Part shown: positions 1-20,232 of the stretch, piece after piece
Layout of the letters: every line of letters starts with the position of its first letter
Numbering within the stretch: position 1 is the stretch's first letter
Origin: an uncultured Williamsia sp.
GTDB taxonomy: Bacteria > Actinomycetota > Actinomycetes > Mycobacteriales > Mycobacteriaceae
DNA length: 64,000 nucleotides
Direction of reading: 5' to 3'
Assembly: GCF_947494875.1 (NCBI RefSeq)
Contig: NZ_CANLWM010000009.1
Location: forward strand, 1-64,000
The notes under the pieces: generated by a model
The model's database searches: none
Told to the model about the DNA's origin: nothing
What the model saw: the letters and a program-made list of their open reading frames with translations, nothing else
Made by a program: the position numbers and the translations under genes

Positions 1-38
1 GCGTTCGTCCTGAGCCAGGATCAAACTCTCCATGAAAA
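1..38 (-). rRNA. rrs: 16S ribosomal RNA, 5' end only (partial)
   Basis: Read on the minus strand, the first bases give the universal 16S 5' sequence (GAGAGTTTGATCCTGGCTCA, then GGACGAACGC). The gene runs out of the window, so only its first 30-40 bases are present. The mature 5' end is placed by similarity to other actinobacterial 16S genes and could move by a few bases. It lies downstream of tyrS on the same strand, as an rrn operon does in mycobacteria. Confidence 0.95.
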
Positions 39-340
39 AACACTGAAACACTAAGTTTCAACACAATCAGGAAAGCACAACCTGACCAAACAATCCAAAA
101 AAACCCACAACCACCACTGACAGATGATCGCAGGCAACAAAAACTCACCAACAATTGTCAACACACTATCGAGTTCTCAAAGAACACACACCCACACGTT
201 CCGCCCTGCTCGGGGTTCCCGTGGGAGTTGCCAGACGAGACGACTGTTTCCAGCGTTTTCGATCTGGGGTTCTGCACCTCGCGCTAGCGGTTCCGGCGGG
301 CTCTGAGGCCCGGCGGTGTTTTCCCTCGCTGCGGTGCATG
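39..340 (-). other. rrn operon leader, no protein gene
   Basis: About 300 bases between the rrn promoter and 16S, with no credible protein gene. At 162-187 the minus strand reads GTTCTTTGAGAACTCGATAG followed by TGTG. This resembles the conserved leader element of mycobacterial and other actinobacterial rrn operons, which is implicated in antitermination and rRNA processing. GTTCT-TTG-AGAAC can fold on itself. The stretch nearest 16S is T-rich, giving low-GC leader RNA unlike the GC-rich surroundings. Function is inferred from resemblance only. Confidence 0.6.
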
Positions 341-344
341 GAAG

Positions 345-373
345 AAGTTACACAGATGCGAACACGGGGTCAA
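345..373 (-). promoter_or_regulatory. rrn promoter (sigma-70 type)
   Basis: On the minus strand a -35 box TTGACC (368-373) is followed, after 17 bases, by a -10 box TAACTT (345-350). This is close to the housekeeping actinobacterial consensus. It sits between the tyrS stop codon and 16S and points at 16S, with initiation expected near 338. A second conserved leader element closer to 16S could contain another promoter, as in some mycobacteria. Confidence 0.6.
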
Positions 374-400
374 ATTGCCTGGCCAGCGGCGTGCTGTCGG

Positions 401-1681
401 TTACGTGGCCGCCGCGAGGTGCACACCTGCCACCGTCCGCTTGCCTCGCCTCAGCACCAACCACCCACCCGGGAGGAGGTCGCCGGCACCGGGTTGCCAT
501 GCGTCGTCGTCGATCTTGGTGTTGTTGACGTAGGCGCCGCCCTCGCCGATCACGCGCCGCGCGGCCTTGTTTCCGTCGCACAACCCGGTCACGACGAGCA
601 GCTCGACGATCGTGCGCGGGTCGTCGGGACCGAGTTCGACGGCGCCGGTCTCCCGGAGCGCGCCGGCGATGGTGGCCTCGTCGAGGCCTCCGAGGTCCCC
701 GCGTCCGAAGAGTGCCTGGCTGGCCGCCTCGACGGCGGCGGTCTGGTCGGCGCCGTGCACCAGGGTGGTCATCTCGGACGCCAGGCGCTTCTGTGCCGCG
801 CGAAGATGGGGCGACTCGGCGGTGAGCTTCTCCAGCTCGTCGATCTCCTCACGCTCGAGGAACGTGAACCACCGCAGGTATCGCACGACGTCGGCATCGG
901 CGGTGTTCACGAAGTACTGGTACCAGGCGTAGGGGCTGGTCATCGTCGGGTCGAGCCACAGGCTGCCGCCGCCGGTCGACTTCCCGAACTTGGTGCCGTC
1001 CGAGGCGGTGACCAGCGGGACCGTCAGTGCGTGCAGTGCGGTGCCGTCGGTGCGACGGGCCAGGTCGACGCCGGCGACGATGTTCCCCCACTGGTCGGAG
1101 CCGCCGATCTGCAGCTCGCATCCGTGCAGACGGTTCAACTGCACGAAGTCGTTGGCCTGCAGGAGCATGTAGCTGAACTCGGTGTAGCTGATCCCGTCAC
1201 CGGCGAGTCGTCGCTTGATGGTGTCGCGGGCGAGCATGACGTTGACCGAGAAGTGTTTCCCGACGTCGCGGAGGAAGTCGACCACGGACTGCCCGCCGGT
1301 CCAGTCGAGGTTGTTCGCCACCACCGCACCGGTCGGTGAGTCGTCGAGGGTGACGAACCGCTGCAGCTGCGCGTCGATCCGGCTCGCCCAGTCGCGCACG
1401 GTGTCGGCGGTCTGCATGGTCCGCTCCCCCACGTCCCGCGGGTCACCGATCATCCCGGTGGCGCCTCCGGCGAGCACCACGGGTCGGTGCCCGGCGAGCT
1501 GGAACCGACGCAGCGTGAGCAGCGGCACAAGGTGCCCGGCGTGCAGGCTCGGGCCGGTCGGGTCGAACCCGGCGTAGAGGGAGAGCCTTCCGCGCGCCAC
1601 CCGGGCACGCAGCTCGTCGATATCGGTCGACTGGGCGATCAGCCCGCGCCACTGCAGGTCGTCGATGATGTCGGTGCTCAC
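401..1681 (-). CDS. tyrS: tyrosyl-tRNA synthetase
   Basis: Class I aminoacyl-tRNA synthetase that attaches tyrosine to tRNA-Tyr in the cytoplasm. The 426-residue product has the HIGH-type motif HAGH in [12 protein letters not shown] near residue 40, the KMSKS-type loop KFGKSTGG in the middle, and a C-terminal S4-like RNA-binding domain ([12 protein letters not shown]). I start it at the GTG at 1681, giving [13 protein letters not shown], which matches the family's usual N-terminus and length. The frame stays open upstream, but that part is the antisense of nothing conserved. The GTG overlaps the stop of the upstream glycosylase gene by four bases (GTGA), so translation is probably coupled. 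The rrn operon follows downstream. Confidence 0.95.
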   Translation of the reverse strand: MSTDIIDDLQWRGLIAQSTDIDELRARVARGRLSLYAGFDPTGPSLHAGHLVPLLTLRRFQLAGHRPVVLAGGATGMIGDPRDVGERTMQTADTVRDWASRIDAQLQRFVTLDDSPTGAVVANNLDWTGGQSVVDFLRDVGKHFSVNVMLARDTIKRRLAGDGISYTEFSYMLLQANDFVQLNRLHGCELQIGGSDQWGNIVAGVDLARRTDGTALHALTVPLVTASDGTKFGKSTGGGSLWLDPTMTSPYAWYQYFVNTADADVVRYLRWFTFLEREEIDELEKLTAESPHLRAAQKRLASEMTTLVHGADQTAAVEAASQALFGRGDLGGLDEATIAGALRETGAVELGPDDPRTIVELLVVTGLCDGNKAARRVIGEGGAYVNNTKIDDDAWQPGAGDLLPGGWLVLRRGKRTVAGVHLAAAT

Positions 1682-2352
1682 CAGTCCGATCTTTCCGCAT
1701 CCCCCGCAGTCCCCGATCGGCGGGCGCGCACGGTGGCCGAGCCCGGTCGCCAGGTCGAGACCGCGGGGTGCCTGTCGACCCAGAAACGCCACGGGCGGCC
1801 GGTGGCGACGGTGAGGCCTACGCGTGGTCCGCTGCGCACCTGCGCGGCCTCGACGGGTTCGCCCGCCACGAGCCGCAGGTCGGAGCCGGTGTCGAGCACG
1901 TCGCGGCCGGAGTCCTCGAGTCCGACGCCCAGCGCCGACCCGAGGTTGCCCGGCCCCATGGCCCACCGCTTCACGGGTGGGACGACACCCGACGGTGAGC
2001 GACGGCGTCCTGCGACCACGTCGTGGCCGGCGACGACCTCGGCCGCGCGCAGCAGGATCGCACCGCCCTCACCGTCGGATTCGCAGGTGATGTTCACGCA
2101 CAGGTGGATCCCGTACGACCGGTAGACGTAGGCGTGCCCGGCCGGACCGAACATCACCGCGGCGCGGGGCGTCGGACCGCGATAGGAGTGCGCGCCCGGA
2201 TCGGGGTGTCGGCCGCCCTCGGGGCCGCCGTACGCCTCGGTCTCGACGATCCGCAGCGCCACGGGGCCGTGCTCGACGACGCAGCCGAGCAGTCGTCGGG
2301 CCGCGTCGACGGGGTCGACCGCGAGCTGTGCGCGGTCGAGGGGACGCGTCAC
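1678..2352 (-). CDS. mpg: DNA-3-methyladenine glycosylase (AAG/MPG family)
   Basis: Monofunctional base-excision repair glycosylase that removes alkylated purines such as 3-methyladenine. The 224-residue protein matches the AAG family throughout: [12 protein letters not shown] near residue 37 holds the catalytic glutamate region, followed by [10 protein letters not shown] and the [12 protein letters not shown] segment of the damaged-base pocket. The length is normal for bacterial AAG. It is coupled to tyrS by a GTGA overlap and follows the small Trm112-like gene by one base, the same order as Rv1684 to Rv1689 in M. tuberculosis. Confidence 0.93.
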   Translation of the reverse strand: MTRPLDRAQLAVDPVDAARRLLGCVVEHGPVALRIVETEAYGGPEGGRHPDPGAHSYRGPTPRAAVMFGPAGHAYVYRSYGIHLCVNITCESDGEGGAILLRAAEVVAGHDVVAGRRRSPSGVVPPVKRWAMGPGNLGSALGVGLEDSGRDVLDTGSDLRLVAGEPVEAAQVRSGPRVGLTVATGRPWRFWVDRHPAVSTWRPGSATVRARRSGTAGDAERSDW

Positions 2353-2353
2353 C

Positions 2354-2575
2354 TCAGCGGTCGGACCTGGCCATCAGTGCCGCGTGTTCGGTGTCGTCGA
2401 CGGGCCGGGCCTCGGGGATCAGCAGCACGGGGATGCCGTCGTCCACGCGGTAGACCACCCGCAGGCGCGGGTTGTAGAGCACCTCGTCGGGTCCCGTGTC
2501 GGTGTCGAGGTGGAGCAGCGGTCCGTGGTCCTGCGGGCAGACCAGGCGGTCGGTCAGGTACGCGTCGAGCGGCAT
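2354..2575 (-). CDS. Trm112-like protein
   Basis: A 73-residue Trm112/UPF0434-type protein. Trm112 relatives are small zinc-ribbon-like adaptors that activate methyltransferases; the partner of the bacterial form is mostly unknown. The N-terminal part LVCPQDHGPLLHL and the conserved ending DGIPVLLIPEARPV are diagnostic. Only one cysteine remains of the usual metal-binding set, so zinc binding is doubtful. It starts with ATG 43 bases after the large hydrolase/ligase fusion gene and abuts mpg, which suggests one transcript with its neighbours. Confidence 0.85.
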   Translation of the reverse strand: MPLDAYLTDRLVCPQDHGPLLHLDTDTGPDEVLYNPRLRVVYRVDDGIPVLLIPEARPVDDTEHAALMARSDR

Positions 2576-2618
2576 GGTCCCAGTCTCCCCGTCGGTGCGG
2601 CGGTGCCGGTGATCGGGC

Positions 2619-5603
2619 TCAGGACGACTTGGCCGTGGTGATCGCGTCGCCCTGCGTGGACCACCCCTTATCGTCGGCGACCGTGCGGGTCAACCGGCGG
2701 TAGCGGCCGTTCTCGTCGCGGTACCAGACACGCGCGCTCGGCCGCGGCACGCCCTCGGCCCGGAAACAGTTCGGGACCGGACGGTAGGAGTGGCTGAGCG
2801 GGATCTCGTCGACCGCCCACACGATGTGCGGCCTCTCGGACGCGGGCAGTCCCGCGAGCGCCAGACGCAGCGACGACACCGTGAGGTTGGCGGTGTGCCG
2901 CTGTGGCGAGACCACGGCGACCGCGAGTTCGTGGTTCCCCACCCGGGTGCCGTAGACGACGACCTGGTCGACGTCGGGGTGCCGCGAGAGCGCGGAGATG
3001 ATCGGCTGCGGGTACACCGGGCCCTCGTCACTCTTGACGACCCCGTTCACGCTGCCCATCAGCCAGTGGTCGCCGTCGATGTCGCGACGGACGAGCTGCC
3101 CGGACGTCTCCCACCGGTCGTGCGGGCTGAACACCGCACGCAGGACGGTGGCGCCGGTCTCGTCGCGCTGGCGCGTCTGGGCGAGCAGGACCCCGACCTC
3201 GTCGACGTGTGCCTCGCGGACGTAACCGCGGCCGTCGAGGTGGAAACGCTCCTCCATGACGTCCCAGGCGGCGACCCGGACACGGTTCGTCTCCGGCAGC
3301 GGACGCCCGATCGAGCCGACCTTGGAGCCGGACACGTCGCCGAGGATCGCGGCACCGTCGGCGGTGGCGAAGAACTCCATCACGCCCGCGTCCGGGAACC
3401 GCGCGACGACGTCGTCCCAGAGACCGGCGGGCATGCCCGAGCCGATGAACAGGCGGATCGGGTTGTGGTCGGTGATCGCGAGGTCGGGGTCGCGGACGAT
3501 CCCGTTGAGCATCGTCCACGTGTAGGAGACGACGGTGATGCCGTAGCGGTACACCTCGCGGGCGAAGCTCTCCGGTCCGATCCCCGACGACAGCGCGATC
3601 CGCGCGCCGCCCACCACGGTCCCACCGAGGGTGGTGAGCAGGCCCGACGCGTGGTGCAGCGGGGTCAGGCAGTAGACGGTGTCGTTGCCGTCGATGGACG
3701 CCGCGGACGCCGCCCCGAAGGCCGACTGGGCCCAGCGGTGGTTCGTGACCGGCCAGCGCTGCAGCGTGCCGCCGGTGGTGGTGAAGAAGATGAACGCGAG
3801 GTCGCCGGCCAGCCCCGGATCGGGCCGGAACCACGACGGCAGTTCGACCTCGTCGGGGTCGATCTTCTCCATGTCGACGACGGCGTCGCCGTCGGCCTCG
3901 GGGATCGCGCGGGAATCGCCACCACCGAGCACGAGGACCCGGTCGGCGTGGCCGATCACGTGGTCGAGGCTGTCGGGGTCGGCAACGACGACCGTGACGT
4001 CGGCGAGGTTCAGCATCGGGTCGAGCGCGGCGTCCGGGGGCAGCGGCACGGCGACCGCACCGAGGCGCGAGAGCGCCGCGATCGCGACCAGGGCGCTGGG
4101 ACGAGTCTCCATCATCACGCCGACGTGCTCGCCGGGTCGGACACCACAGGCGATGAAACCGCGGACGACGTTGTCGACGCGACGGTTGACCTCCACGTGG
4201 CTGAGCACCCGGTCCTCGAACAGGAACAGTTCGCGGTGACCGAACCGATCGGCGTTCTCGGTCATCAACTTGGCCAGCGAGATGCGGGTGCCCGGCTGGA
4301 TCTGGCCGAGGCGCACGAGTCGCGGCAGGGTGCGCACCGACTCCCGCAGGACCGCCTGCGAGGTGCGGCGGATCGAGTCGGCGGCGTGCGCCAGTTCGCG
4401 ACCGACACCGGCGCTCGCGTCGGCGACGGCGCCGATGCCGTGGGTGACGCGTGAGGCGAGGCTGACGCCGGAACCGGTCGAGTCCTGGGGGTTGGCCTCC
4501 ATCGGGACGATGTCGCCGGGCTGGTCGTCGAGATCCTCGCGCCACCGGATCCACTGCGAGGTGGTGGGCCAGCTCTGCGCGCCGGCGACGGAACCCACGA
4601 CGAGACCGAAGTGACCGACGGGCAGGACGGACTCGTAGACCTCGGCACGCGGGGCGGCACGCTTGATGCCGCGGACGGCCAACGGCTGCCCGATGTCGTC
4701 GGCGCTGCCGACGAACGCCAGCACCGGACAGGTCACCTCGGCCAGCGTGACGAGGCGGTCGCGGATGACGAAGCCGCCGGACACCATGCGGTTGTGGACG
4801 ACGAACTGTCGGAGCAGTTCGGCGATCGCGGGTCCCGACCACGCGACCCACCCGTCGTTCTCGAGGAAGCGACGCTGGTCCTCGCGGGGCAGGAGCGCGT
4901 TGCGGTCGTGCAGTTGGCGGAGGAAGTCGATGCGGCTGCGGGCCGCCTTGACCGGGTCCAACATCTGGAAGCCGGTGCGCGCGAGCCAGCCGGGGATGGC
5001 GAGACGGTTGAAGACGTTGTCGGCGAACACCTCCGCCAGCGGGGCCATGATGTTGGCGGGCAACCCGAGCGGCAGCGCGGCGAGCACGTCGACGGGGCTG
5101 CCGAACGTGACGAGGCTGGCGATGTCGCGCGACCGCCGGTACGCCGCGGTCTGGTAGGCGAACATGCCGCCCTGCGAGTACCCGACGAGGTGGACCGGTC
5201 GACCCGTCTCGTCGTGGATGAGATCGACGATCTCGTCGAGGGCGACGATGTGGTCGGCGAGGGTGCGCTCCATGCCGCCGGCCACCTGGTCGGGTGAGCC
5301 GAAGTCGACGACCCACGGATCGATGCCTGCGGCGTGCAGGATCGACACGGCACCGTTGTGCCGGGTGACGTCGTAGATGTTCGCCGAGACCATCATCGGA
5401 TGGATCAGGAGCACGGCGGGCCCGTCGGCGACGTCGTCGGGGAAATACCGCCGCAGGCGGTACATCGACGACGTCTCCTCGACCCGGAACGGCGCCGGGG
5501 TGGTCCCGGTGTCGAGCCCGCCCATGCGGATGACCTCGAGACCGTTCTGGGCGGTGGCGACCACCCGGTCGAGTGCGCGACCGAGGTTCGGGATGCCCAC
5601 CAC
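2619..5603 (-). CDS. bifunctional alpha/beta hydrolase and acyl-AMP-ligase-like protein (Rv1683 type)
   Basis: A 994-residue two-domain protein resembling M. tuberculosis Rv1683, annotated there as a combined lipase and long-chain acyl-CoA synthase. Residues 1-360 are an alpha/beta hydrolase of the PHA-synthase type, with nucleophile elbow GYSQGG (Ser143), a likely acid in GSADD (about 302) and His331 in LPVGHFG. Residues 440-994 have the fold-level pattern of adenylate-forming enzymes. There, the usual TSGTTG-x-PKG loop reads FFTTTGGTLQRW (about 606-616), and the C-terminal catalytic lysine segment lacks a recognisable lysine. Hydrolase chemistry is therefore better supported than acyl activation. 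The GTG start has a good AGGAGG 9 bases upstream. Lipid-droplet or storage-lipid metabolism is the likely setting. Confidence 0.85.
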   Translation of the reverse strand: MVGIPNLGRALDRVVATAQNGLEVIRMGGLDTGTTPAPFRVEETSSMYRLRRYFPDDVADGPAVLLIHPMMVSANIYDVTRHNGAVSILHAAGIDPWVVDFGSPDQVAGGMERTLADHIVALDEIVDLIHDETGRPVHLVGYSQGGMFAYQTAAYRRSRDIASLVTFGSPVDVLAALPLGLPANIMAPLAEVFADNVFNRLAIPGWLARTGFQMLDPVKAARSRIDFLRQLHDRNALLPREDQRRFLENDGWVAWSGPAIAELLRQFVVHNRMVSGGFVIRDRLVTLAEVTCPVLAFVGSADDIGQPLAVRGIKRAAPRAEVYESVLPVGHFGLVVGSVAGAQSWPTTSQWIRWREDLDDQPGDIVPMEANPQDSTGSGVSLASRVTHGIGAVADASAGVGRELAHAADSIRRTSQAVLRESVRTLPRLVRLGQIQPGTRISLAKLMTENADRFGHRELFLFEDRVLSHVEVNRRVDNVVRGFIACGVRPGEHVGVMMETRPSALVAIAALSRLGAVAVPLPPDAALDPMLNLADVTVVVADPDSLDHVIGHADRVLVLGGGDSRAIPEADGDAVVDMEKIDPDEVELPSWFRPDPGLAGDLAFIFFTTTGGTLQRWPVTNHRWAQSAFGAASAASIDGNDTVYCLTPLHHASGLLTTLGGTVVGGARIALSSGIGPESFAREVYRYGITVVSYTWTMLNGIVRDPDLAITDHNPIRLFIGSGMPAGLWDDVVARFPDAGVMEFFATADGAAILGDVSGSKVGSIGRPLPETNRVRVAAWDVMEERFHLDGRGYVREAHVDEVGVLLAQTRQRDETGATVLRAVFSPHDRWETSGQLVRRDIDGDHWLMGSVNGVVKSDEGPVYPQPIISALSRHPDVDQVVVYGTRVGNHELAVAVVSPQRHTANLTVSSLRLALAGLPASERPHIVWAVDEIPLSHSYRPVPNCFRAEGVPRPSARVWYRDENGRYRRLTRTVADDKGWSTQGDAITTAKSS

Positions 5604-5670
5604 GCGACTACACCTCCTGCGTCAGGACTGCACGCGCAGCGACGCCGACCGGCGCCGCGACGGTGTCACT

Positions 5671-8357
<2,687 letters not shown>

Positions 8358-8414
8358 GGTTGTCTACAGCTCCTGATGTGTCGGTGGTGGTCGGTCGGTC
8401 CGAGGCGGCCCGGC

Positions 8415-14302
<5,888 letters not shown>

Positions 14303-14324
14303 GAATCGGGTCGGGGCGCGCACC

Positions 14325-16814
14325 TCAGCGCAGACGCGCTCCGACCGCCTGCTCCGCGTGCGCGACGGCGGCGAGACGGGCCTCGCTGGCCTCGTCCTCG
14401 GTGAGCGTCCGGTCGGGTGCACGGAACCGGAGCGCGAAGGCGAGCGACTTGCGGCCCTCCCCCAAACGCTCGCCGGTGAACACGTCGAACAGCCGGATCT
14501 CCTCGAGCAGCGCGCCGGCGCCGTGCGCGAGTGCGTCCTGCACGTCGGCCGCCGGGACCGCGGCGTCGACCACGACGGCGACGTCCTGCAGCACGGCGGG
14601 GAACGCCGAGAGCGCAGGCGCAGGCAGTGCCGTCCCGATGGGCAGGGCGTCGAGGTCGATCTCGACCGCGCACGACCGTGCCGGCAGTCCCGAGTTCTCG
14701 ATGACGCGCGGGTGCAGCTCACCGGCCCATCCCACGTCGACGGGACCGTCGGGCCCGTCGGCGACGACCCGTGCGCAGCGACCCGGGTGCCACGGCAGGT
14801 GGTCGTCGGCGACCATCCGCACCGTCACGCCGGACGCCTCGGCGACGATGCGCGCCGCCTCGAAGGCGTCCGACGGCTCGACGGCGCGCGCGGCACCCCA
14901 CGGTCCCGCCGGCTCGCGGTTGCCGGCCAGCACGACGGCCACCGACAGCGGCTGCCGCGGGAGCGAGGCGTAGAGCTCGGCGATCTGCTCGTCGGTCGGT
15001 CGGTCCGAGACGTCGATCGGAGCGACCGGATGGACGTCGCCGTCGCCGAGCACGACCTGGCCGATCGTGTACAGCGCGACATCACGCTGCCCGCGGGTGA
15101 TGTTCCGGACGGCCATCTCGACCAGGTTGGGGATCAGCGTGGTGGCCAGTTCGGAGCGGTCGGACTCCAGCGGGTTGAGCACGCGCACGGTGGCCCGACG
15201 AGGGTCGTCGGCGGGCAGCCCCCACGCGTCGAACACGTCGGCGGGCAGGAACGGGAACGGCAACACCTCGACGTGTCCGGAGACGGCCAGTGCCCTGCCG
15301 ATGGCGCGACGTCGGCGCTGCGACGGGGTGAGCCCCCGCCCCGCGGGAGCGCTCGGCGCGATCGCCGGGATGTTCTCGAGCCCCTCGAGGCGCAGCACCT
15401 CCTCGACGAGGTCGGCGGGCCCGCGCAGATCCGGGCGCCACGACGGCGGCTCGACGGTGAGCGGTCCGGTGCCGGTGACGGCGCACCCCACCTGCTCGAG
15501 CCGTCGGACGGTGGTGCCCTGGGGGTACTCGACCCCGGCCACCCGGTCCGGCAGGTCGGCGTCGACGACGATCACGCCGGCCGGCACGTCGACGCGCACG
15601 TCGGTGTACGACGGATCCGCCTGGCCCCCGGCCAGATCCACCAGCAACTCCGCGGCACGGGCGAGCGCGACGGGCGCGAGCTCCGGGTCGACCGAGCGCT
15701 CGAACCGTTTGCCCGCCTCGCTGGACAGGCGGTGTCGCCGGCCGGTGCGGAACACCGCGACCGGGTCGAAGCGTGCCGACTCCAGGATCACGTCGGTGGT
15801 CGCGTCGGACACCTCGCTGTGGGCGCCACCCATCACACCGGCCAGCGCGATCGGCCCGGCGTCGTCGGCGATGACGACGTCGTCGGGGTCGAGGGTGCGG
15901 TCGGTGCCGTCGAGGGTGGTCAGGGTCTCCCCCGCGGTCGCGCGACGCACCGTGATCGTGCCGGCGACGTGCGCGGCGTCGAACGCGTGCAGCGGTTGAC
16001 CCAGCTCGAGCATCACGTAGTTGGTGACGTCGACGACAGCCGAGATCGGGCGCACACCGGCCACCAGGAGTCGCTTGCGCATCCACCACGGCGACTGTGC
16101 CGCCGGGTCGATCCCGCGAACCACCTGCGCGCAGTACCGCGTCGCCGACGACGCCTCCTCGACACGCACCGCCGGCGAGTTCCCCCCACCGGTCAACGCC
16201 GCCGCGGCGATCGAGCGGTCGGCGGGGTCGACGAACGGGAGGTCGAAGCTCGCGGCGAGCTCCCGCCCGAGGCCGCGGGCGCTGAACGCGTAGCCACGGT
16301 CGGGGGTGACGTTCACGTCGATCGCGCAGTCGGCGAGGCCGAGCACCTCGCGGGCGTCGTCGCCCGGCGCGGCGGACCCGGGTTCGAGCACGAGGATGCC
16401 GGAGTGGTCGTCGCCGACGCCGAGCTCGGTGACCGAGCAGATCATCCCGTCGGAGGTGCGGCCGTAGGTCTTCCGCGCGGCGATCGCGAAGTCACCGGGC
16501 AGCACCACGCCCGGCAGCGCCGCCACGATCAGGTCGCCCTCGGCGAAGTTGCGGGCGCCGCAGACGATCCCCCGCGGCTCGCTCTCGCCCACCTCGACGC
16601 TGCAGAAGCGGATCGGCTTCTTGAAACCCTCGAGCTCCTCGATCTCGACCACCCGGCCGACGACGAGGGGGCCGGTGATCTCGGGGAACTCCTCCAGCGA
16701 CTCGATCTCGAACCCGACGCGCACGAACGCGGCGTCGAGCGCGGCGGGCGTCGCGACGAAGTCGGGCGCACCGCCGCGCACCACGTCGACCATCCAGGAC
16801 TGGGTCACACGCAC
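14325..16814 (-). CDS. pheT: phenylalanyl-tRNA synthetase beta subunit
   Basis: Large subunit of the heterotetrameric phenylalanyl-tRNA synthetase. The 829-residue protein shows the expected order: N-terminal OB-type tRNA-binding domain (about 40-150, GLVVGRVVEIEELEG-like start), B3/4 editing region, B5 domain and a C-terminal ferredoxin-like anticodon-binding domain from about 735 (FTGERLGEGRKSLAFALRFR). The GTG start at 16814 gives MRVTQSWMVDVV and has AGAGG about 10 bases upstream. It lies 64 bases downstream of pheS, in the usual pheST order. Confidence 0.96.
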   Translation of the reverse strand: MRVTQSWMVDVVRGGAPDFVATPAALDAAFVRVGFEIESLEEFPEITGPLVVGRVVEIEELEGFKKPIRFCSVEVGESEPRGIVCGARNFAEGDLIVAALPGVVLPGDFAIAARKTYGRTSDGMICSVTELGVGDDHSGILVLEPGSAAPGDDAREVLGLADCAIDVNVTPDRGYAFSARGLGRELAASFDLPFVDPADRSIAAAALTGGGNSPAVRVEEASSATRYCAQVVRGIDPAAQSPWWMRKRLLVAGVRPISAVVDVTNYVMLELGQPLHAFDAAHVAGTITVRRATAGETLTTLDGTDRTLDPDDVVIADDAGPIALAGVMGGAHSEVSDATTDVILESARFDPVAVFRTGRRHRLSSEAGKRFERSVDPELAPVALARAAELLVDLAGGQADPSYTDVRVDVPAGVIVVDADLPDRVAGVEYPQGTTVRRLEQVGCAVTGTGPLTVEPPSWRPDLRGPADLVEEVLRLEGLENIPAIAPSAPAGRGLTPSQRRRRAIGRALAVSGHVEVLPFPFLPADVFDAWGLPADDPRRATVRVLNPLESDRSELATTLIPNLVEMAVRNITRGQRDVALYTIGQVVLGDGDVHPVAPIDVSDRPTDEQIAELYASLPRQPLSVAVVLAGNREPAGPWGAARAVEPSDAFEAARIVAEASGVTVRMVADDHLPWHPGRCARVVADGPDGPVDVGWAGELHPRVIENSGLPARSCAVEIDLDALPIGTALPAPALSAFPAVLQDVAVVVDAAVPAADVQDALAHGAGALLEEIRLFDVFTGERLGEGRKSLAFALRFRAPDRTLTEDEASEARLAAVAHAEQAVGARLR

Positions 16815-16878
16815 TCGGGATCGACCTCTTTCGGGGTTCTACGACACGGGGTTCTGCGAGAGGGGGTCTGACGCCGCG

Positions 16879-18851
<1,973 letters not shown>

Positions 18852-18886
18852 CACGGGTCGTCCGGTCGCGTGCGGTGTGGTCGGCG

Positions 18887-19267
18887 TCAGGCCGCGGGGG
18901 CGTTGACGTCGGCCGGGAGAGCCTTGCGGGCGACGTCCACGAGGCCGGTGAAGGCCTCGGGATCGCTGACGGCGATCTCGGCGAGGATCTTGCGGTCCAC
19001 CTCGAGGCCGGCGATCTTCAGGCCCTGGATGAAGCGGTTGTAGGTGATGTCGTTCGCGCGGGCCGCGGCGTTGATGCGCGCGATCCACAGCTTGCGGAAC
19101 TCACCCTTGCGGGCGCGACGGTCGCGGTAGGCGTACGTCAGCGAGTGGAGCTGCTGCTCCTTGGCCTTGCGGTAGAGCCGCGACCGCTGGCCGCGGTAGC
19201 CCTTGGATGCCTCCAGCGTCGACCGACGCTTCTTCTGGGCGTTGACCGCCCTTTTCACGCGTGCCAC
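18887..19267 (-). CDS. rplT: 50S ribosomal protein L20
   Basis: Early-assembly large-subunit protein. The 126-residue product matches L20 along its length: [50 protein letters not shown]. The start codon is GTG. It is the third gene of infC-rpmI-rplT and sits 65 bases after rpmI. In other bacteria L20 binds the operon's own mRNA to repress it; a matching site was not identified here. Confidence 0.97.
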   Translation of the reverse strand: MARVKRAVNAQKKRRSTLEASKGYRGQRSRLYRKAKEQQLHSLTYAYRDRRARKGEFRKLWIARINAAARANDITYNRFIQGLKIAGLEVDRKILAEIAVSDPEAFTGLVDVARKALPADVNAPAA

Positions 19268-19332
19268 GTGCGTACCTCGTTACTTCTCGGCCGACCGCAG
19301 CGCGGTCGGGTCGGGGTTGGTGAGCGCGGGGC

Positions 19333-19527
19333 TCAGATGTTCAGCAGGCGCTTGATGCGCGGGGCATCGACCTCGGCGACGACGGTGGTGCCGTCGAGCC
19401 GGCGGGTGCGCTTGGTCGGCTTGTGCTCCAGCAGGTGGCGGCGGTTCGCCTTCTGCCGCTGGATCTTGCCGGTGCCCGAGACCTTGAAACGCTTCGCGGT
19501 CCCCTTGTGGGTCTTCGCCTTCGGCAT
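19333..19527 (-). CDS. rpmI: 50S ribosomal protein L35
   Basis: A 64-residue basic ribosomal protein starting [20 protein letters not shown], the L35 signature. It ends with the mycobacterial-type segment [19 protein letters not shown] lies directly before the ATG on the minus strand. It is located between infC and rplT in the conserved translation operon. Confidence 0.97.
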   Translation of the reverse strand: MPKAKTHKGTAKRFKVSGTGKIQRQKANRRHLLEHKPTKRTRRLDGTTVVAEVDAPRIKRLLNI

Positions 19528-19574
19528 GATGTTTCCTCGAGTTCTTCCGGTGGTGCTTGTCTGGTGCTCGTGCG

Positions 19575-20141
19575 CTAGTGCGCCTGCGGCCCGGCGTCGC
19601 GGGCCTCAGCGACCTTCGCGCGCGTCTTCGCGCCCTTGTGGGGGGCGAGCACCATGGTCATGTTGCGCCCGTCCTGCTTGGCGGACGTCTCGACGAACCC
19701 GTACTCCCCCACGTCCGCGCCGAGTCGCTGCAGCAACCGGTAGCCGAGCTCCGGTCGCGACTGCTCACGCCCGCGGAACATGATGGTGACCTTGACCTTC
19801 GAGCCCGCCTCCAGGAACCGGATGACGTGACCCTTCTTGGTCTCGTAGTCGTGGTCGTCGATCTTCGGTCGGAGCTTCTGCTCCTTGATGACCGTCATCT
19901 GCTGATTACGACGTGACTCACGCTGCTTCTGCGCGGCCTCGTACTTGAACTTGCCGTAATCCATGATCTTGCAGACCGGCGGACGGGCGTCGGGCGCCAC
20001 CTCCACCAGGTCGAGATCGGCCTCGATGGCCAATCGCAAGGCATCTTCAACACGCACGATGCCCACCTGCTCCGAGTTGGGCCCGACGAGTCGGACCTCC
20101 GGGACGCGGATGCGCTCGTTGATGCGGGTCTCTGTGCTGAT
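19575..20141 (-). CDS. infC: translation initiation factor IF-3 (AUC start codon)
   Basis: IF-3 keeps ribosomal subunits apart and proofreads the start codon and initiator tRNA. The 188-residue product has the N-domain ([14 protein letters not shown]) and C-domain ([15 protein letters not shown]) of the family. I start it at ATC (20141): GAGGAGG lies five bases upstream, the conserved reading [12 protein letters not shown] begins there, and an in-frame stop TAA is five codons upstream. No ATG, GTG or TTG occurs before the GTG at 20066, which would cut off the conserved N-terminus. A rare start codon on infC is the known basis of IF-3 autoregulation. Confidence 0.93.
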   Translation of the reverse strand: MSTETRINERIRVPEVRLVGPNSEQVGIVRVEDALRLAIEADLDLVEVAPDARPPVCKIMDYGKFKYEAAQKQRESRRNQQMTVIKEQKLRPKIDDHDYETKKGHVIRFLEAGSKVKVTIMFRGREQSRPELGYRLLQRLGADVGEYGFVETSAKQDGRNMTMVLAPHKGAKTRAKVAEARDAGPQAH

Positions 20142-20232
20142 GGGGCCTCCTCGTTAGTACTTCGATGGTGCGGGACGGCGCCGGCGGACCGGAACCTCCC
20201 ACGTCGTGCGACGCGTTGCTCGTCGAACACCC

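Noticed and set aside
155-1339. Plus-strand frame across the rrn leader and tyrS
   Set aside because: It crosses the rRNA leader and is antisense to tyrS; no conserved content.
14358-16871. Plus-strand open frame of 837 codons opposite pheT
   Set aside because: Arg/Gly/Val-rich composition typical of a shadow of a GC-rich gene; pheT is conserved on the other strand.
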